Assembly: GCF_013393385.1 (NCBI RefSeq)
Contig: NZ_AP023239.1
Location: 2,542,001-2,606,000 of the forward strand
Length of the DNA stretch: 64,000 nt
Reading direction: 5' to 3'
DNA from: Paenibacillus sp. URB8-2
GTDB taxonomy: Bacteria; Bacillota; Bacilli; Paenibacillales; Paenibacillaceae
Part shown: positions 41,400 to 50,629 of the stretch, in pieces
Layout of the letters: every line of letters starts with the position of its first letter
Numbering within the stretch: position 1 is the first letter of the stretch
Translations under genes and position numbers: made by a program
Notes under the pieces: model-generated
Database searches by the model: none
Seen by the model: only the letters and a program-made list of their open reading frames with translations
What the model was told of the DNA's origin: nothing

Positions 41400-43031
41400 T
41401 TAAAGGACGGGCCATTCTGTATGGTCAAGGTGTTTTTCCTGATATTCACCCGGAGGCATATGATGAAATTGTTTAAACACATGCGAGAAGTGCTTTACGC
41501 TTACGTAACCGACCTTCTCCGAGACGTCGTATACTTTCATGGCCGGACTTGCCTTGAGCAGCTCCGCGGCCTGCTCCATCCGGACCCGGGTCAGAAATTT
41601 GATATACGATTCCTGCATCGTTTTATGAAAGATATTGCTTAAATAACCCGGGGAGATTCCGATCTTTTCGGCGAGCAGGGCAAGGCTTAACGGCTCCGCG
41701 TAATGGGAGTAGATATAAGTCCGGACCCGGCTGACGATGTCCTGTTCGTTTTCCTGTACAGTTTCCTCTTTGCCGCCTTTGGTCAGGCAATGAAAGATTT
41801 CCTGAAACAGCCCGAGTACGGCTTGGATGGAAAGCTCGGGCGGATTGCCGTGCATCTGCCGGAGATGATGATAGGCGCCTTCCACGAATCCGCTCTGGCG
41901 TTCCAAGAGACCATTCGAGAGCAGCCTCAGCAGATGGAGCCCGAATTTCATGACATGGATGGGGCCAAAGTGCGGCAGGCTTTCAAAGAAGCGCTTCACC
42001 GCCATTAAAAAAGCAGCCTCATTCCCGTCAGGGATGGCCAATTGCACAGAGGCTAACGTCTGCTCTAGAATGGCGAGACGCTGAAGCTGAACGTCTCCGT
42101 TCCGTTCATTGAACAGGGAAGGCTCCTCCGAGAACAGGCGACGGTTAAGAGTTTCAATGGCTTTGGTATAGGAGTACTGCAGATGAAACAGCTCGGATTC
42201 AAAGGTTCCGAAGGCGCCGGAGACGGTGATTCCGGTATTGGCAAGCATGGCGGAAGAGACTTTATCATAGAGCAAACGGCATTTACGCTCAATATCGTTT
42301 TTGTCTTCGCCCGTCACCAGCACGCAGATGTGCTGATCTTCGTCCAGGAAGACGAATCCCGAGCCGTTTGTCTCGGACAGCTCGCCCGTCATCTGATTGA
42401 GAATAAAGCGGAAGATGGGAAAGTCGCCGTAAGGTATCCCTTTTTGAGCCAGCCGGTCTTCATCCAGATCCAGCACCATAATGAGGCCTTCGGTTTCAAT
42501 CAGCTGCACTTTCAGGCGGAAGACCAGGGGATAAAGGGCCTTGATCTCCACGCTGTTTTCGCTTACGAGGGCCTTCAGGAATTGTCTGACGACCTGCGTC
42601 TGGCTTTCCTTGGAGACCTTCCCCATAGCCAAAGCAGCAAGCTCGTCATGGAATTTGCGGTCCAGCTGCGTCGTAACCTGTGTCAGGGCTAGGGCCAATT
42701 CATCATGGACCACAGGCTTCAGCAAGTAGTTCTGCACCCCAAAGCGGAGAGCTTCGCGGGCAAGCGAGAATTCATCAAAGCCGGACAGAATCAGGATAAT
42801 GGGCGGATTCTCCGATTGGGACAGCCGTCTGCACAGCTCCAGTCCATCAACGACAGGCATTTTAATATCGGTAATGACCAGATGGACCCGCATGTTCTGC
42901 AGCATTTCCCAGGCTTCCTGCCCGTCCATGGCTTCCCCGGCGACCTCCCAATCCGGATGATTCGAGGCGATATGCAATCTCAAATATTCGCGCACAAGCG
43001 GTTCGTCATCGACAATCAGCACTTTATACAT
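41400..43031 (-). CDS. YesN-type response regulator (receiver plus AraC-family HTH)
   Basis: The 543-residue protein has an N-terminal receiver (VLIVDDEP, phospho-acceptor Asp at residue 55 in VITDIKMP, Lys in LLKPV), a middle region of about 300 residues, and a C-terminal AraC double HTH (LSLALLAEKIGISPGYLSNIFHKTMQESYIKFL then VSEKVGYVSVKHFSHVFKQFHHMPPGEY). Such regulators activate neighbouring sugar-uptake genes. The ATG at 43031 lies inside the end of the kinase gene (8-base overlap), showing tight coupling. The likely target is the divergent sugar importer operon at 45056. Confidence 0.9.
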   Translation of the reverse strand: MYKVLIVDDEPLVREYLRLHIASNHPDWEVAGEAMDGQEAWEMLQNMRVHLVITDIKMPVVDGLELCRRLSQSENPPIILILSGFDEFSLAREALRFGVQNYLLKPVVHDELALALTQVTTQLDRKFHDELAALAMGKVSKESQTQVVRQFLKALVSENSVEIKALYPLVFRLKVQLIETEGLIMVLDLDEDRLAQKGIPYGDFPIFRFILNQMTGELSETNGSGFVFLDEDQHICVLVTGEDKNDIERKCRLLYDKVSSAMLANTGITVSGAFGTFESELFHLQYSYTKAIETLNRRLFSEEPSLFNERNGDVQLQRLAILEQTLASVQLAIPDGNEAAFLMAVKRFFESLPHFGPIHVMKFGLHLLRLLSNGLLERQSGFVEGAYHHLRQMHGNPPELSIQAVLGLFQEIFHCLTKGGKEETVQENEQDIVSRVRTYIYSHYAEPLSLALLAEKIGISPGYLSNIFHKTMQESYIKFLTRVRMEQAAELLKASPAMKVYDVSEKVGYVSVKHFSHVFKQFHHMPPGEYQEKHLDHTEWPVL

Positions 43032-44871
43032 CCACGTCGCTCCTTCCGAATCCAGTTTCGGGTAAAAGTACATATACAGCGGTTCCCTGTCCCTGCATGC
43101 TGTCAACCTTAATACCATAACCGGAACCGTATTTTAATTTAATCCGTTTGTTCACGTTAAGCAGGCCGATGCCGGTTCCTGCCCGGATGCCGTCCGCGTC
43201 CGGATCTCCGGCAGACGGATGCTCCGAATGGACCTGCTCCAGCTTGCCGCGAAGCTTCTGCAGCGTTTCCGGGCTCATTCCTTGCCCGCTGTCCCGGATC
43301 GTGAACAGAACCTCGCCGCGCGCGGTCTTTTCGCCGGAAATAAGGATGCTGGTCTTTTCGCGTTTGGCTTCGCAGCCGTGAATCACCGCATTCTCGACGA
43401 CCGGCTGAAACAGCAGGGCGGGAATGGGCATCCCGTACAGATCGGGATCGATCTTTAGCCCGTATTCCAGTCTGCCTTCGTAGCGGCTGCTTTGGATGCT
43501 TAAATAAGCTTTAAGGAGATCCAGTTCCTTCTCCAGCGGAATGTCTTTGTCCATCCGGGTCATGCTGCGAAGCATGCTGCTTAGTTTATGGAGATGGTCG
43601 ATGGCTTTGTCCTGCTTGCCGGTCTGCATCTGCATGGATATCATATTCAGCGTGTTGAACAGAAAATGGGGCCGGATCTGGTTGTGCAGCGCCTGTACCT
43701 GGGCCTCCTTCTGGAGCAGATCCGTCTCGTATACCTGCTTGACGAGCTGCGTATTTTCCTGCAGCATTTCGTTTACCCTGGTGACCAGACCGTTGAAGGA
43801 GGTGCCGAGATACCCCATCTCATCATTCCGGTGCGTGGGAAAAGAAACCTGCAAATTCCCCTGCTCCACTTCTCTCATTAATTTCACGATATTCAGCAGT
43901 GGAGCCAAAAAACGGCGGACAAAGAAATACATCAGGATAAAAGCGAGCAGCGAGCAGGCCAATGCGATGAAGAAGCCGAAGTTTCTCGTTTCCGTTGCTT
44001 TGTGATTCAATTCCTTGATGGAACTGACGGCGACGATCGTCCAGTTGGAGCGAGGGAGAAGCGTTGAATTGAGCAGGTAGGAGGTGCCGTTCTGTTTAAT
44101 CGTCATCGTCGGTTTCCCGCCCGCTTTGACTTGATTGAACAAGAATTCGGCATTTAACCGATCCGTACTCCGGTAAATCACGTTGCGGTTGTTGTCGAGA
44201 ATAAACAAGCCTCCGCCCGAACCCATGTCGACCTTGCTGCAAATGACGGCGATGCCGTTATAGTTGGCGTCCACCTTAATGGCCCCGAGTATTTTCTCTG
44301 TATCCCGCGTGCTCCGGAGCTGCTTCACGATGGAAAATACTTTGGGGCCTCCATTTTTCACCATCTGCTGCGTGTGCGTGGGCACAAAGATGGAGTCCTG
44401 CGTATTCATCGCCTGCTTATACCAATCGAATTCCTGAAAGCGGCTGGCGTAGTCCACGCTGATGGGCATGCGCCCGACCGTATAAATTTCATCCGTCAAA
44501 ATAAAGACCCGATTGATATCTTTCCGTGGATAAATCATCATTTCTTCGAGATAATTGTCAATGAAGCGGCGCTTTTTCAGCTGGGCCAGTTCGGAATCAT
44601 GCACATCTTCCTCCAGGGTCTGCATCACGCCGTCGTTCATATAGGGCGACAAGGTAAGGCGGAACAGATCGTCCAGATAAGTGTCGACATTATAGGAAAC
44701 CTGGGCGATGATTTGCTGAACCTGGTCAGAGGATTGTTGTTCAAAGTCCATCGTGTATTTGGAATAGGACAGAATGGAATTCAGAAAGACCGAACCCAGA
44801 ATGAACAATACGGAGAAAAAGAGCAGCTTTTTTTTGATGCTCCAGTATCGGTAGCGTTTCCATTTGTACAT
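43024..44871 (-). CDS. YesM-type sensor histidine kinase
   Basis: The 615-residue protein has a membrane helix near residues 15-35, a large extracellular Cache-like sensor domain, a second helix around 305, a HAMP domain, a His_kinase core with the phospho-acceptor His in IRPHFLFNTLNMIS (about residue 400), and an ATPase domain with the N box VENAVIHG and DSGQGM. It should sense an extracellular sugar signal, perhaps through the binding protein encoded opposite, and phosphorylate the YesN partner. Confidence 0.92.
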   Translation of the reverse strand: MYKWKRYRYWSIKKKLLFFSVLFILGSVFLNSILSYSKYTMDFEQQSSDQVQQIIAQVSYNVDTYLDDLFRLTLSPYMNDGVMQTLEEDVHDSELAQLKKRRFIDNYLEEMMIYPRKDINRVFILTDEIYTVGRMPISVDYASRFQEFDWYKQAMNTQDSIFVPTHTQQMVKNGGPKVFSIVKQLRSTRDTEKILGAIKVDANYNGIAVICSKVDMGSGGGLFILDNNRNVIYRSTDRLNAEFLFNQVKAGGKPTMTIKQNGTSYLLNSTLLPRSNWTIVAVSSIKELNHKATETRNFGFFIALACSLLAFILMYFFVRRFLAPLLNIVKLMREVEQGNLQVSFPTHRNDEMGYLGTSFNGLVTRVNEMLQENTQLVKQVYETDLLQKEAQVQALHNQIRPHFLFNTLNMISMQMQTGKQDKAIDHLHKLSSMLRSMTRMDKDIPLEKELDLLKAYLSIQSSRYEGRLEYGLKIDPDLYGMPIPALLFQPVVENAVIHGCEAKREKTSILISGEKTARGEVLFTIRDSGQGMSPETLQKLRGKLEQVHSEHPSAGDPDADGIRAGTGIGLLNVNKRIKLKYGSGYGIKVDSMQGQGTAVYVLLPETGFGRSDVDV

Positions 44872-45055
44872 ATCCCACTCCCCCCAACATCAGTGTATCG
44901 GTTTATTGTATGCGCTTCAATTCGTTTTTCGGGGATCTGCAAAAATCGCACCCTTGTGTAAAAATGCGGTGTTTTGCGTCAGCGAATTCCCCCTTATGAT
45001 GAAAATGTAACAGGGAACACAATCAGAGGCCAGACAACAAAAGGGAGGATTCAAT

Positions 45056-46387
45056 ATGAGAAGAAAGAAACTCGGTTTGCTGCTCAGCGGCGTAATGATG
45101 CTCGGCTTGCTGGCAGGCTGCGGCGGAAAAAGTGCGGATTCACCGAACCCAAGCAGTAGTGCAGGCATGGCTCAGGAAACGGCCCCCAAAGAAACGGTGA
45201 AGCTGAAGTTTTTTACCGGCAAAGTGGAAACAGTCGATTTAATGAACACCCTGATCCAAAAATTCAATTCGGAAAACCCGGGAATCGAAGTAGAGCAGGA
45301 ATATCAAAAGGACGCAAGCAATGTGATTAAAGTGAAATTCGCTTCCGGTGACATTCCCGACATCACCACGGTTGTAGAGCAGGATTATATCGATCAAGGT
45401 AAATACCTGGATCTTTCGAATGAACCGTTCTGGCCGAGAGTGCTGCCTGCGGTTAAAGAACTGTCGACGGACGTGAAGAGCGGCAAGCAGTATCAGGTTG
45501 CGACGAACGTGACGATGGCAGGTATTTTTTACAACAAAAAAATATTCCAGGAGCTGGGCCTGAAAGAGGCGTTGACCTGGGACGACTTTAAAGCGAACCT
45601 CCAAGCGGTGAAGGACAAGAAGCCGGATGTGACTCCGATATTTATCGCCGGAAGAGAGTCATGGACGCTTGGACATCTGATTGAGTTCCTTGCTCACGGC
45701 ATTATTAAGCAGGACCTGGGCGTAAAAAGCTCCCGTGAAGCCTTCATTAACAATGAATCCGATAAATTGAAGTTCGATCAGGAGAACGGCCCGATCGATA
45801 CTTTCGCCAAACGTCTGCTGGAGCTTCAAGGCGCTGGTCTGATGAACAAAGACGCTCTGACCGCAACGTACGACAATCAGAAGGAAGCGTTCGCTACAGG
45901 CAAAGCCGCGATGATCAGCCAGGGGATGTGGGTGGTTGCGGATCTGCTCAAAATTAGCCCCGACTTCCAGAATGACATCGGGTTTAGCCCTTACCCGTCC
46001 ATTCAGGACGGAACGAAACCGGTCGTCCTTTCTGCGGACGATTCTAGATACGCCATCACCGCCGAGTCCAAGCATCCGGAAGAAGCGAAGAAATTCCTTG
46101 AATTCTTATTGCAGCCGGAAAATTTGAAGACCTACAGCGAGTTCCTGAAATCGCCTCCGGCGTTTACGGATGTGACTGCGGATTGGGGGCCGCTTAAAGA
46201 ACAAGCCAATCAGGCACTGAACAGTGGCGTTAACATCGCTTTCACGGATTCGCCGTCGGGCTTCTCCGGCGACGATGCCGGCAGAATGGTACAGGAACTT
46301 CTGGCAGGCCAGTATTCAGCTTCCCTTGATTTTGCCAAAGCCTACAAAGACGCCTGGGACAAAGCCTGGAAAGCGACGCATAGATAA
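45056..46387 (+). CDS. Sugar ABC transporter substrate-binding lipoprotein (family 1)
   Basis: The 443-residue protein has a lipoprotein signal ending in LLAGCGG, so Cys is the lipid anchor, followed by a Ser/Pro linker and a family 1 solute-binding fold: VKLKFFTGKVETVDLMNTLIQKFNSENPGIEV, GDIPDITTV, MAGIFYNKKIFQELGL, GKAAMISQGMWV. This is the CUT1 oligosaccharide class. It should deliver a glucan oligosaccharide to the two permeases downstream. GGGAGG precedes the ATG. No ATPase gene is present; such importers use a shared MsmX-type ATPase encoded elsewhere. Confidence 0.92.
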   Translation: MRRKKLGLLLSGVMMLGLLAGCGGKSADSPNPSSSAGMAQETAPKETVKLKFFTGKVETVDLMNTLIQKFNSENPGIEVEQEYQKDASNVIKVKFASGDIPDITTVVEQDYIDQGKYLDLSNEPFWPRVLPAVKELSTDVKSGKQYQVATNVTMAGIFYNKKIFQELGLKEALTWDDFKANLQAVKDKKPDVTPIFIAGRESWTLGHLIEFLAHGIIKQDLGVKSSREAFINNESDKLKFDQENGPIDTFAKRLLELQGAGLMNKDALTATYDNQKEAFATGKAAMISQGMWVVADLLKISPDFQNDIGFSPYPSIQDGTKPVVLSADDSRYAITAESKHPEEAKKFLEFLLQPENLKTYSEFLKSPPAFTDVTADWGPLKEQANQALNSGVNIAFTDSPSGFSGDDAGRMVQELLAGQYSASLDFAKAYKDAWDKAWKATHR

Positions 46388-46434
46388 GCGGCGTTACGGT
46401 TTCATAGCGTAAGACTGCGGGAGTATGATGACAT

Positions 46435-46478
46435 CGGGACCCGGGAACGGAAAAGCGTTAGATAGAAGCCGGGTCCCG
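46435..46478 (+). terminator. Intergenic hairpin between binding-protein and permease genes
   Basis: CGGGACCCGG and CCGGGTCCCG pair perfectly around a 24-base loop, with no T tract after it. It probably protects or partly terminates the upstream message so that the binding protein is made in excess over the permeases. Confidence 0.5.
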
Positions 46479-46501
46479 GCAACGGATTGGAGAGAAATCG
46501 G

Positions 46502-47383
46502 ATGAATCTACTGCGTAAGTTATGGAATAACCTGCATCTTTTTATGGCATTGCCGGCCATCCTGTTGTTCGGACTGTTCTTTATTTATCCGCTCGCGCAG
46601 GGAATCGGGATCAGCCTGACGGATTCTAACGGCATGTCGGCTCCGCGTTTTGTCGGACTACAGAACTTTATCGACTTTTTCCATGACGCCCGGGCGAAGA
46701 AAGATGTGTACAATACGGTCTTCTTTGCGATTGGAAGCGCTCCCTTGCTTAATTTATTCGGCTTCTTGTATGCGCTGATTCTGGATCGTCCGTTTAAGGG
46801 AAAAGGCTTTGTGCGTGCGGTCGTCTACTTGCCAGCAGTCATCAGCCCGCTGATTATGGGGTATGTCTGGTATTTTATCCTGCAGCCGGACCGGGGCTTT
46901 CTCTATCATCTGCTGCAAAGCCTGCATCTGGGCACGGGGGGGAGCGACTGGCTGGGCAATGCGCATTCCGCGCTAATCGTGCTCGTGTTCATCAATGTCT
47001 GGCAGTTCGTAGGGATGACGATGATTATCTATCTGGCGGGCCTGCAGTCCATTCCGAAAGAGCTGTACGAGGCTGGGGAAATCGACGGCGCCGGGTATAT
47101 AAAATCGCTCTGGTACATTACGATTCCGATGGTCGTTCAGTCGATCAAAATCAATGTCGTCACCAATATTATCGGTTCCTTGTCTGTCTTCGAAGTCATC
47201 ATCGCGCTGACGGACGGAGGGCCGGGTTACAGCACGGAATCGCTGAGCATCTATATTCTTCGCATGCTGTACGGAAGCTTTACCGGCTATTCAACCGCGG
47301 TAGCGATGATTCTGTTCGTCATGATCATTATTCCCGTCTTCATCTTTATGAGATATATCAATAAGAAAGAGTTTGAAATGTGA
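46502..47383 (+). CDS. Sugar ABC transporter permease (MalF/LacF-type)
   Basis: The 293-residue protein has six membrane helices and the EAA loop of CUT1 permeases, YEAGEIDGAGYIKSLWYITIPMV, which docks the ATPase. The start LWNNLHLFMALPAILLFGLFFIYPLAQGIGISLTD is typical. The ATG at 46502 has GGAGAG eight bases upstream; a TTG at 46487 is less likely. Its stop is directly followed by the second permease gene. Confidence 0.92.
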   Translation: MNLLRKLWNNLHLFMALPAILLFGLFFIYPLAQGIGISLTDSNGMSAPRFVGLQNFIDFFHDARAKKDVYNTVFFAIGSAPLLNLFGFLYALILDRPFKGKGFVRAVVYLPAVISPLIMGYVWYFILQPDRGFLYHLLQSLHLGTGGSDWLGNAHSALIVLVFINVWQFVGMTMIIYLAGLQSIPKELYEAGEIDGAGYIKSLWYITIPMVVQSIKINVVTNIIGSLSVFEVIIALTDGGPGYSTESLSIYILRMLYGSFTGYSTAVAMILFVMIIIPVFIFMRYINKKEFEM

Positions 47384-47394
47384 GGGCCGCCGCT

Positions 47395-48216
47395 ATGAAA
47401 AATACTCGAACACTCGGTAAATACGCCTTGGTAGCGGGCATGTCGCTACTGTCCTTAATCCCTTTTTACATCCTGCTGTACTTGGCGCTGAACAAGCCCT
47501 CCCGCACGTTGTTTAACGGTCTGTCACTGCTGCCTGATTTCAATTTTTCCAATTTCTCGGAAGCGTGGGAATCGTCCAGGATGGGACTCGCCACGGTGAA
47601 CTCCCTGATTATCACTATAGGCGGCGCGATCCTGATTATTCTTGCGGCAAGCTCCGCGGGTTACGCCATCGTAAGGTACAGCAACAAATTTCATCAATCG
47701 GTCTTCAACCTGCTGCTGATCTGCATGATGATTCCGGCGATCATTATTACCGTGCCTCTGTATACGCTTATGAAATCGATCGGCGGCATCAATACGCATT
47801 GGGCCATGATTCTGCTTATGGCATCGAACGGGATTCCTTTTTCCGTATTCCTGTATGCCGGCTTCATTAAAGTGCTTCCCCGGGAAATTGAGGAGTCGGC
47901 GATTATCGACGGATGCACGCCGTTTACGGCCTTTTGGAGAGTCACGTTTCATTTTCTGCGTCCGGTAACGGCGGCGGTCGTCATTTTGCAGGGGCTGGCG
48001 ATTTGGAATAATTACGGCCAAGCGGTATTTTTCCTGCAGGGCCAAGATATGAGGACGATCCCGCTTGCCGTGTCCATGTTCTTTCAGCAGTACGGCGCGC
48101 AGTGGAATCTGATGGCCGCCGCCGCCGTGATCGGGCTTGCACCCGCTGTCGTTGCTTTCTTGGTCTTCCAAAAATATTTCGTCAAAGGAATAACCGCCGG
48201 AGCGGTGAAAGGATGA
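47395..48216 (+). CDS. Sugar ABC transporter permease (MalG/LacG-type)
   Basis: The product has 273 residues, six helices and the EAA loop EESAIIDGCTPFTAFWRVTFHFLRP. Paired with the preceding permease it forms the channel of a CUT1 importer. A GTG at 47380 overlapping the upstream stop codon would add five residues; the ATG at 47395 with GAGGG upstream is preferred. Its stop overlaps the start of the GH66 gene (ATGA), so uptake and hydrolysis are made together. Confidence 0.92.
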   Translation: MKNTRTLGKYALVAGMSLLSLIPFYILLYLALNKPSRTLFNGLSLLPDFNFSNFSEAWESSRMGLATVNSLIITIGGAILIILAASSAGYAIVRYSNKFHQSVFNLLLICMMIPAIIITVPLYTLMKSIGGINTHWAMILLMASNGIPFSVFLYAGFIKVLPREIEESAIIDGCTPFTAFWRVTFHFLRPVTAAVVILQGLAIWNNYGQAVFFLQGQDMRTIPLAVSMFFQQYGAQWNLMAAAAVIGLAPAVVAFLVFQKYFVKGITAGAVKG

Positions 48217-49925
48217 ACCGTATGTTTCCAACGATTAAAGACGCTTACCCGGGTAAAGCCCAGTATCTGACCGGAGAACCGGTATGCATTAAGGTTGAAT
48301 TGGATAATCCGCTCCAGCATGAAGCTTCGGTTCGTCTAACAGCGGAAATTATATGTTCGAACCATGTGCTCGACAGCCAAGCCTATGATATTGTCATTCC
48401 TCCGGGTGCCGTTTCAACGCATCTACTGGATTTTGGCCCGCCGGATGAAGCTTTTCGCGGATATGGCGTCGATTTGCTGCTTACGCAGAATGAGACGGAG
48501 CCTGTGCGTTTCTCGACCACCTTTGATGTCGTTTCGAGCTGGCGGCAATCGCCGAGGTACGGCTTTTTAAGCGATTTTCATTCGCGTGAGCTTGGAGATG
48601 CCAAGGATGTTGAGAGCCTGGGCAAGCTTCATATTAATCTGGTGCAATTTTACGATTGGATGTACCGCCATGACGACCTCGTTCCGCCGGAGGATACCTT
48701 TACCGATCTGATGGGTCGAGAGCTCAGCCTTCAAGTTGTGAAGGAGAAAATCGCGCTCTGTCACTCCTACGGGATGAAGGCCATGGCCTATGGAGCGATT
48801 TACGCCGCCAGCAAAGATTTTTACCGGGAGCATCCGGATTGGGCGCTGTATTACGGGAACGGAAAAGTCGTCGATTTCATCGATATTTTTACGATTATGA
48901 ACATCAGCGAGGAGTCGCCCTGGCATTGCCACATCATTGGAGAGTACAAAAAGGCGATCGAGCAGGTCGATTTCGACGGCATCCATATGGATACGTACGG
49001 TTATCCGAAGACGGGCATTTCAAGACTCGGCGGCGTGAAAAAGGTGGAGCGACTGGAGAAGCAATTCCCGGTTCTGATCGAGAACACCCGCAAGGAGCTG
49101 AACAAGTCCAAAGAGGATATCGGCCTGATCTTCAACAATGTGGGCAATTGGCCGGTTGATACGGTGGCGGCGGCCGCTCAGGATGCCGTATATATCGAGG
49201 TATGGAATCCTTATGAAAAATACCATCATATTCAGCAAATTATTGCCTGGGCACAGCAGTTCGGCCGCGGCAAGCCGGTCATTCTCGCCGCCTACTTGAA
49301 GCCTTTCCGGCTGGAATCCCCAGAATCCATTGATAGAGCGCATGCCGCTGCGCTGCTGCTGTCTGCGGTGATTTTCTCCCATGGAGCCTATCACCTGCTG
49401 CTAGGAGAGAACAACGGAGTGCTCACCCAGGGATATTACGTCGATTATTCCGTGGCGGGCGATGCCTTCATGCGGGAAATCCGGACTTATTACGATTTTA
49501 TGGTCCGCTACGTTCATTTGCTGTATGATCCGTCTTTGCGCGACGTCTCCATGACGCATGTGGAGGGAGATAATTTGGAATATATATTCGGCGGCGCGAC
49601 TTATTCCACGTACGGCGAACCCGGCAAAGTCTGGACCGTGGTCCGGGAGAACGAAAAGATGAAATTGATTCAACTCATCAATCTGACGAATAACGCCGAA
49701 GATTATTGGAACGAGGGGAAGAACCGACCGGCGGTGGTGAAAAATCTGACCGTTCGCGTTCAAGTCACTGAGCCGGTTCGTTCCGTATTTACGGCCAGCC
49801 CCGATATCGACATGGGCAGACCGAAGGATCTGGAATATTCCCTTGAAGAAAGTGAACGGGGATATACGCTTTCGGTTACCGTGCCCAGTGTGTACCAGTG
49901 GAGCATGCTGGTGATTGGGCATTGA
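48213..49925 (+). CDS. Glycoside hydrolase family 66 enzyme (dextranase / cycloisomaltooligosaccharide glucanotransferase type), cytoplasmic
   Basis: The 570-residue protein has an N-terminal beta-sandwich, a (beta/alpha)8 barrel and a C-terminal beta domain, as in GH66. Candidate nucleophile is Asp 260 in DFDGIHMDTYGYPK, candidate acid/base Glu 329 in VYIEVWNPYEKYHH. GH66 enzymes cut alpha-1,6-glucan (dextran) or make cyclic isomalto-oligosaccharides. It lacks a signal peptide, unlike known secreted dextranases, so it should act on imported isomalto-oligosaccharides or cyclic dextrins brought in by the ABC importer. Four-base overlap with the permease gene. Confidence 0.82.
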   Translation: MNRMFPTIKDAYPGKAQYLTGEPVCIKVELDNPLQHEASVRLTAEIICSNHVLDSQAYDIVIPPGAVSTHLLDFGPPDEAFRGYGVDLLLTQNETEPVRFSTTFDVVSSWRQSPRYGFLSDFHSRELGDAKDVESLGKLHINLVQFYDWMYRHDDLVPPEDTFTDLMGRELSLQVVKEKIALCHSYGMKAMAYGAIYAASKDFYREHPDWALYYGNGKVVDFIDIFTIMNISEESPWHCHIIGEYKKAIEQVDFDGIHMDTYGYPKTGISRLGGVKKVERLEKQFPVLIENTRKELNKSKEDIGLIFNNVGNWPVDTVAAAAQDAVYIEVWNPYEKYHHIQQIIAWAQQFGRGKPVILAAYLKPFRLESPESIDRAHAAALLLSAVIFSHGAYHLLLGENNGVLTQGYYVDYSVAGDAFMREIRTYYDFMVRYVHLLYDPSLRDVSMTHVEGDNLEYIFGGATYSTYGEPGKVWTVVRENEKMKLIQLINLTNNAEDYWNEGKNRPAVVKNLTVRVQVTEPVRSVFTASPDIDMGRPKDLEYSLEESERGYTLSVTVPSVYQWSMLVIGH

Positions 49926-50024
49926 ACGGGGAACTGCAAGTGCGAAGTCTCAAGGAAAATTTTGCCTCCTTACAGCCAGTTGATCTATATAAAGCCGCTG
50001 TTATTGAGACGGGAGGCATGCTTG

Positions 50025-50583
50025 ATGCGGATAAAAGATATGGATGCGGAATGCAGGAAGGAAGCGGCCAACCAGGCTGGTCCGCTGATGGTATCCCGGG
50101 GGAAAGTCCACCGGCTGGAGGAGCTGCCCGGCTGTTGCGCGGAAGATGAAGACGGCAATCTGCTTTCGGCAATTTTCTATCATGTGCGGAATGGAGAGTG
50201 CGAGATCGTCTTGCTGGAGAGCAAGACCATGAGTATCGGGGCCGGCACCCGGCTGATTGAAGCGGTGATTGCACGCGCCCTGGCGGAAGGATGCGCCAGA
50301 GTCTGGCTCATTACTTCCAATGATAATACTAGGGCGATCCGTTTTTATCAAAATATAAGAAGTATAAGCTTCACATTTATCCTTGCCTTATATTTCTGCG
50401 AGAAACGGTACCGTCCCTTAAAGGACGGCGTAGCCGTTTCTTCTTGGAAAAGGGGGTTCGATCTCAAAGCCGTACACCGAGATGCCATTACAGAGGCTCG
50501 AAAGCTTAAGCCGTCGATTCCCCTTGATCGGGAATGACGGCATTCCAATCCGCCATGAGCTTGAGTTGGAGTACTTGTTGTAA
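50025..50583 (+). pseudogene. GNAT acetyltransferase gene broken by a ~96-base insertion and a frameshift
   Basis: From the ATG at 50025 (GGAGGC seven bases upstream) the frame reads a small GNAT protein: SIGAGTRLIEAVIARALAEG, WLITSNDNTRAIRFYQ. The expected next words KRGFDLKAVHRDAITEARKL appear only 32 codons later, after a hairpin-bearing insert at 50352-50447. Past PSIPL one extra base at about 50526 shifts the frame; in the shifted frame the conserved ending IGNDGIPIRHELELEYLL and TAA at 50581 follow. The unbroken gene would give about 153 residues. As written the product is a 170-residue hybrid that is probably inactive. Confidence 0.7.
50352..50447. mobile_element. Miniature hairpin insertion inside the GNAT gene
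   Basis: The 96-base insert keeps the frame open and is AT-rich at its left side. Its right half folds as GAAACGG..CCGTCC, loop CTTAAA, GGACGG..CCGTTTC (50402-50440), a stem with an internal loop, like the terminal palindromes of small elements derived from IS200/IS605-type transposons. Exact ends are uncertain by a few bases. Confidence 0.5.
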
Positions 50584-50629
50584 ACTGCCATCCGGAATAT
50601 TGTGGTATTATATGGAAAGGAGAGATGTT

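Noticed and set aside
44940..45010. Catabolite-response (CcpA) site at the sugar importer promoter
   Set aside because: No match to the cre pattern was found in the divergent gap; only a weak -10 (TATGAT at 44995) with poor -35 is visible.
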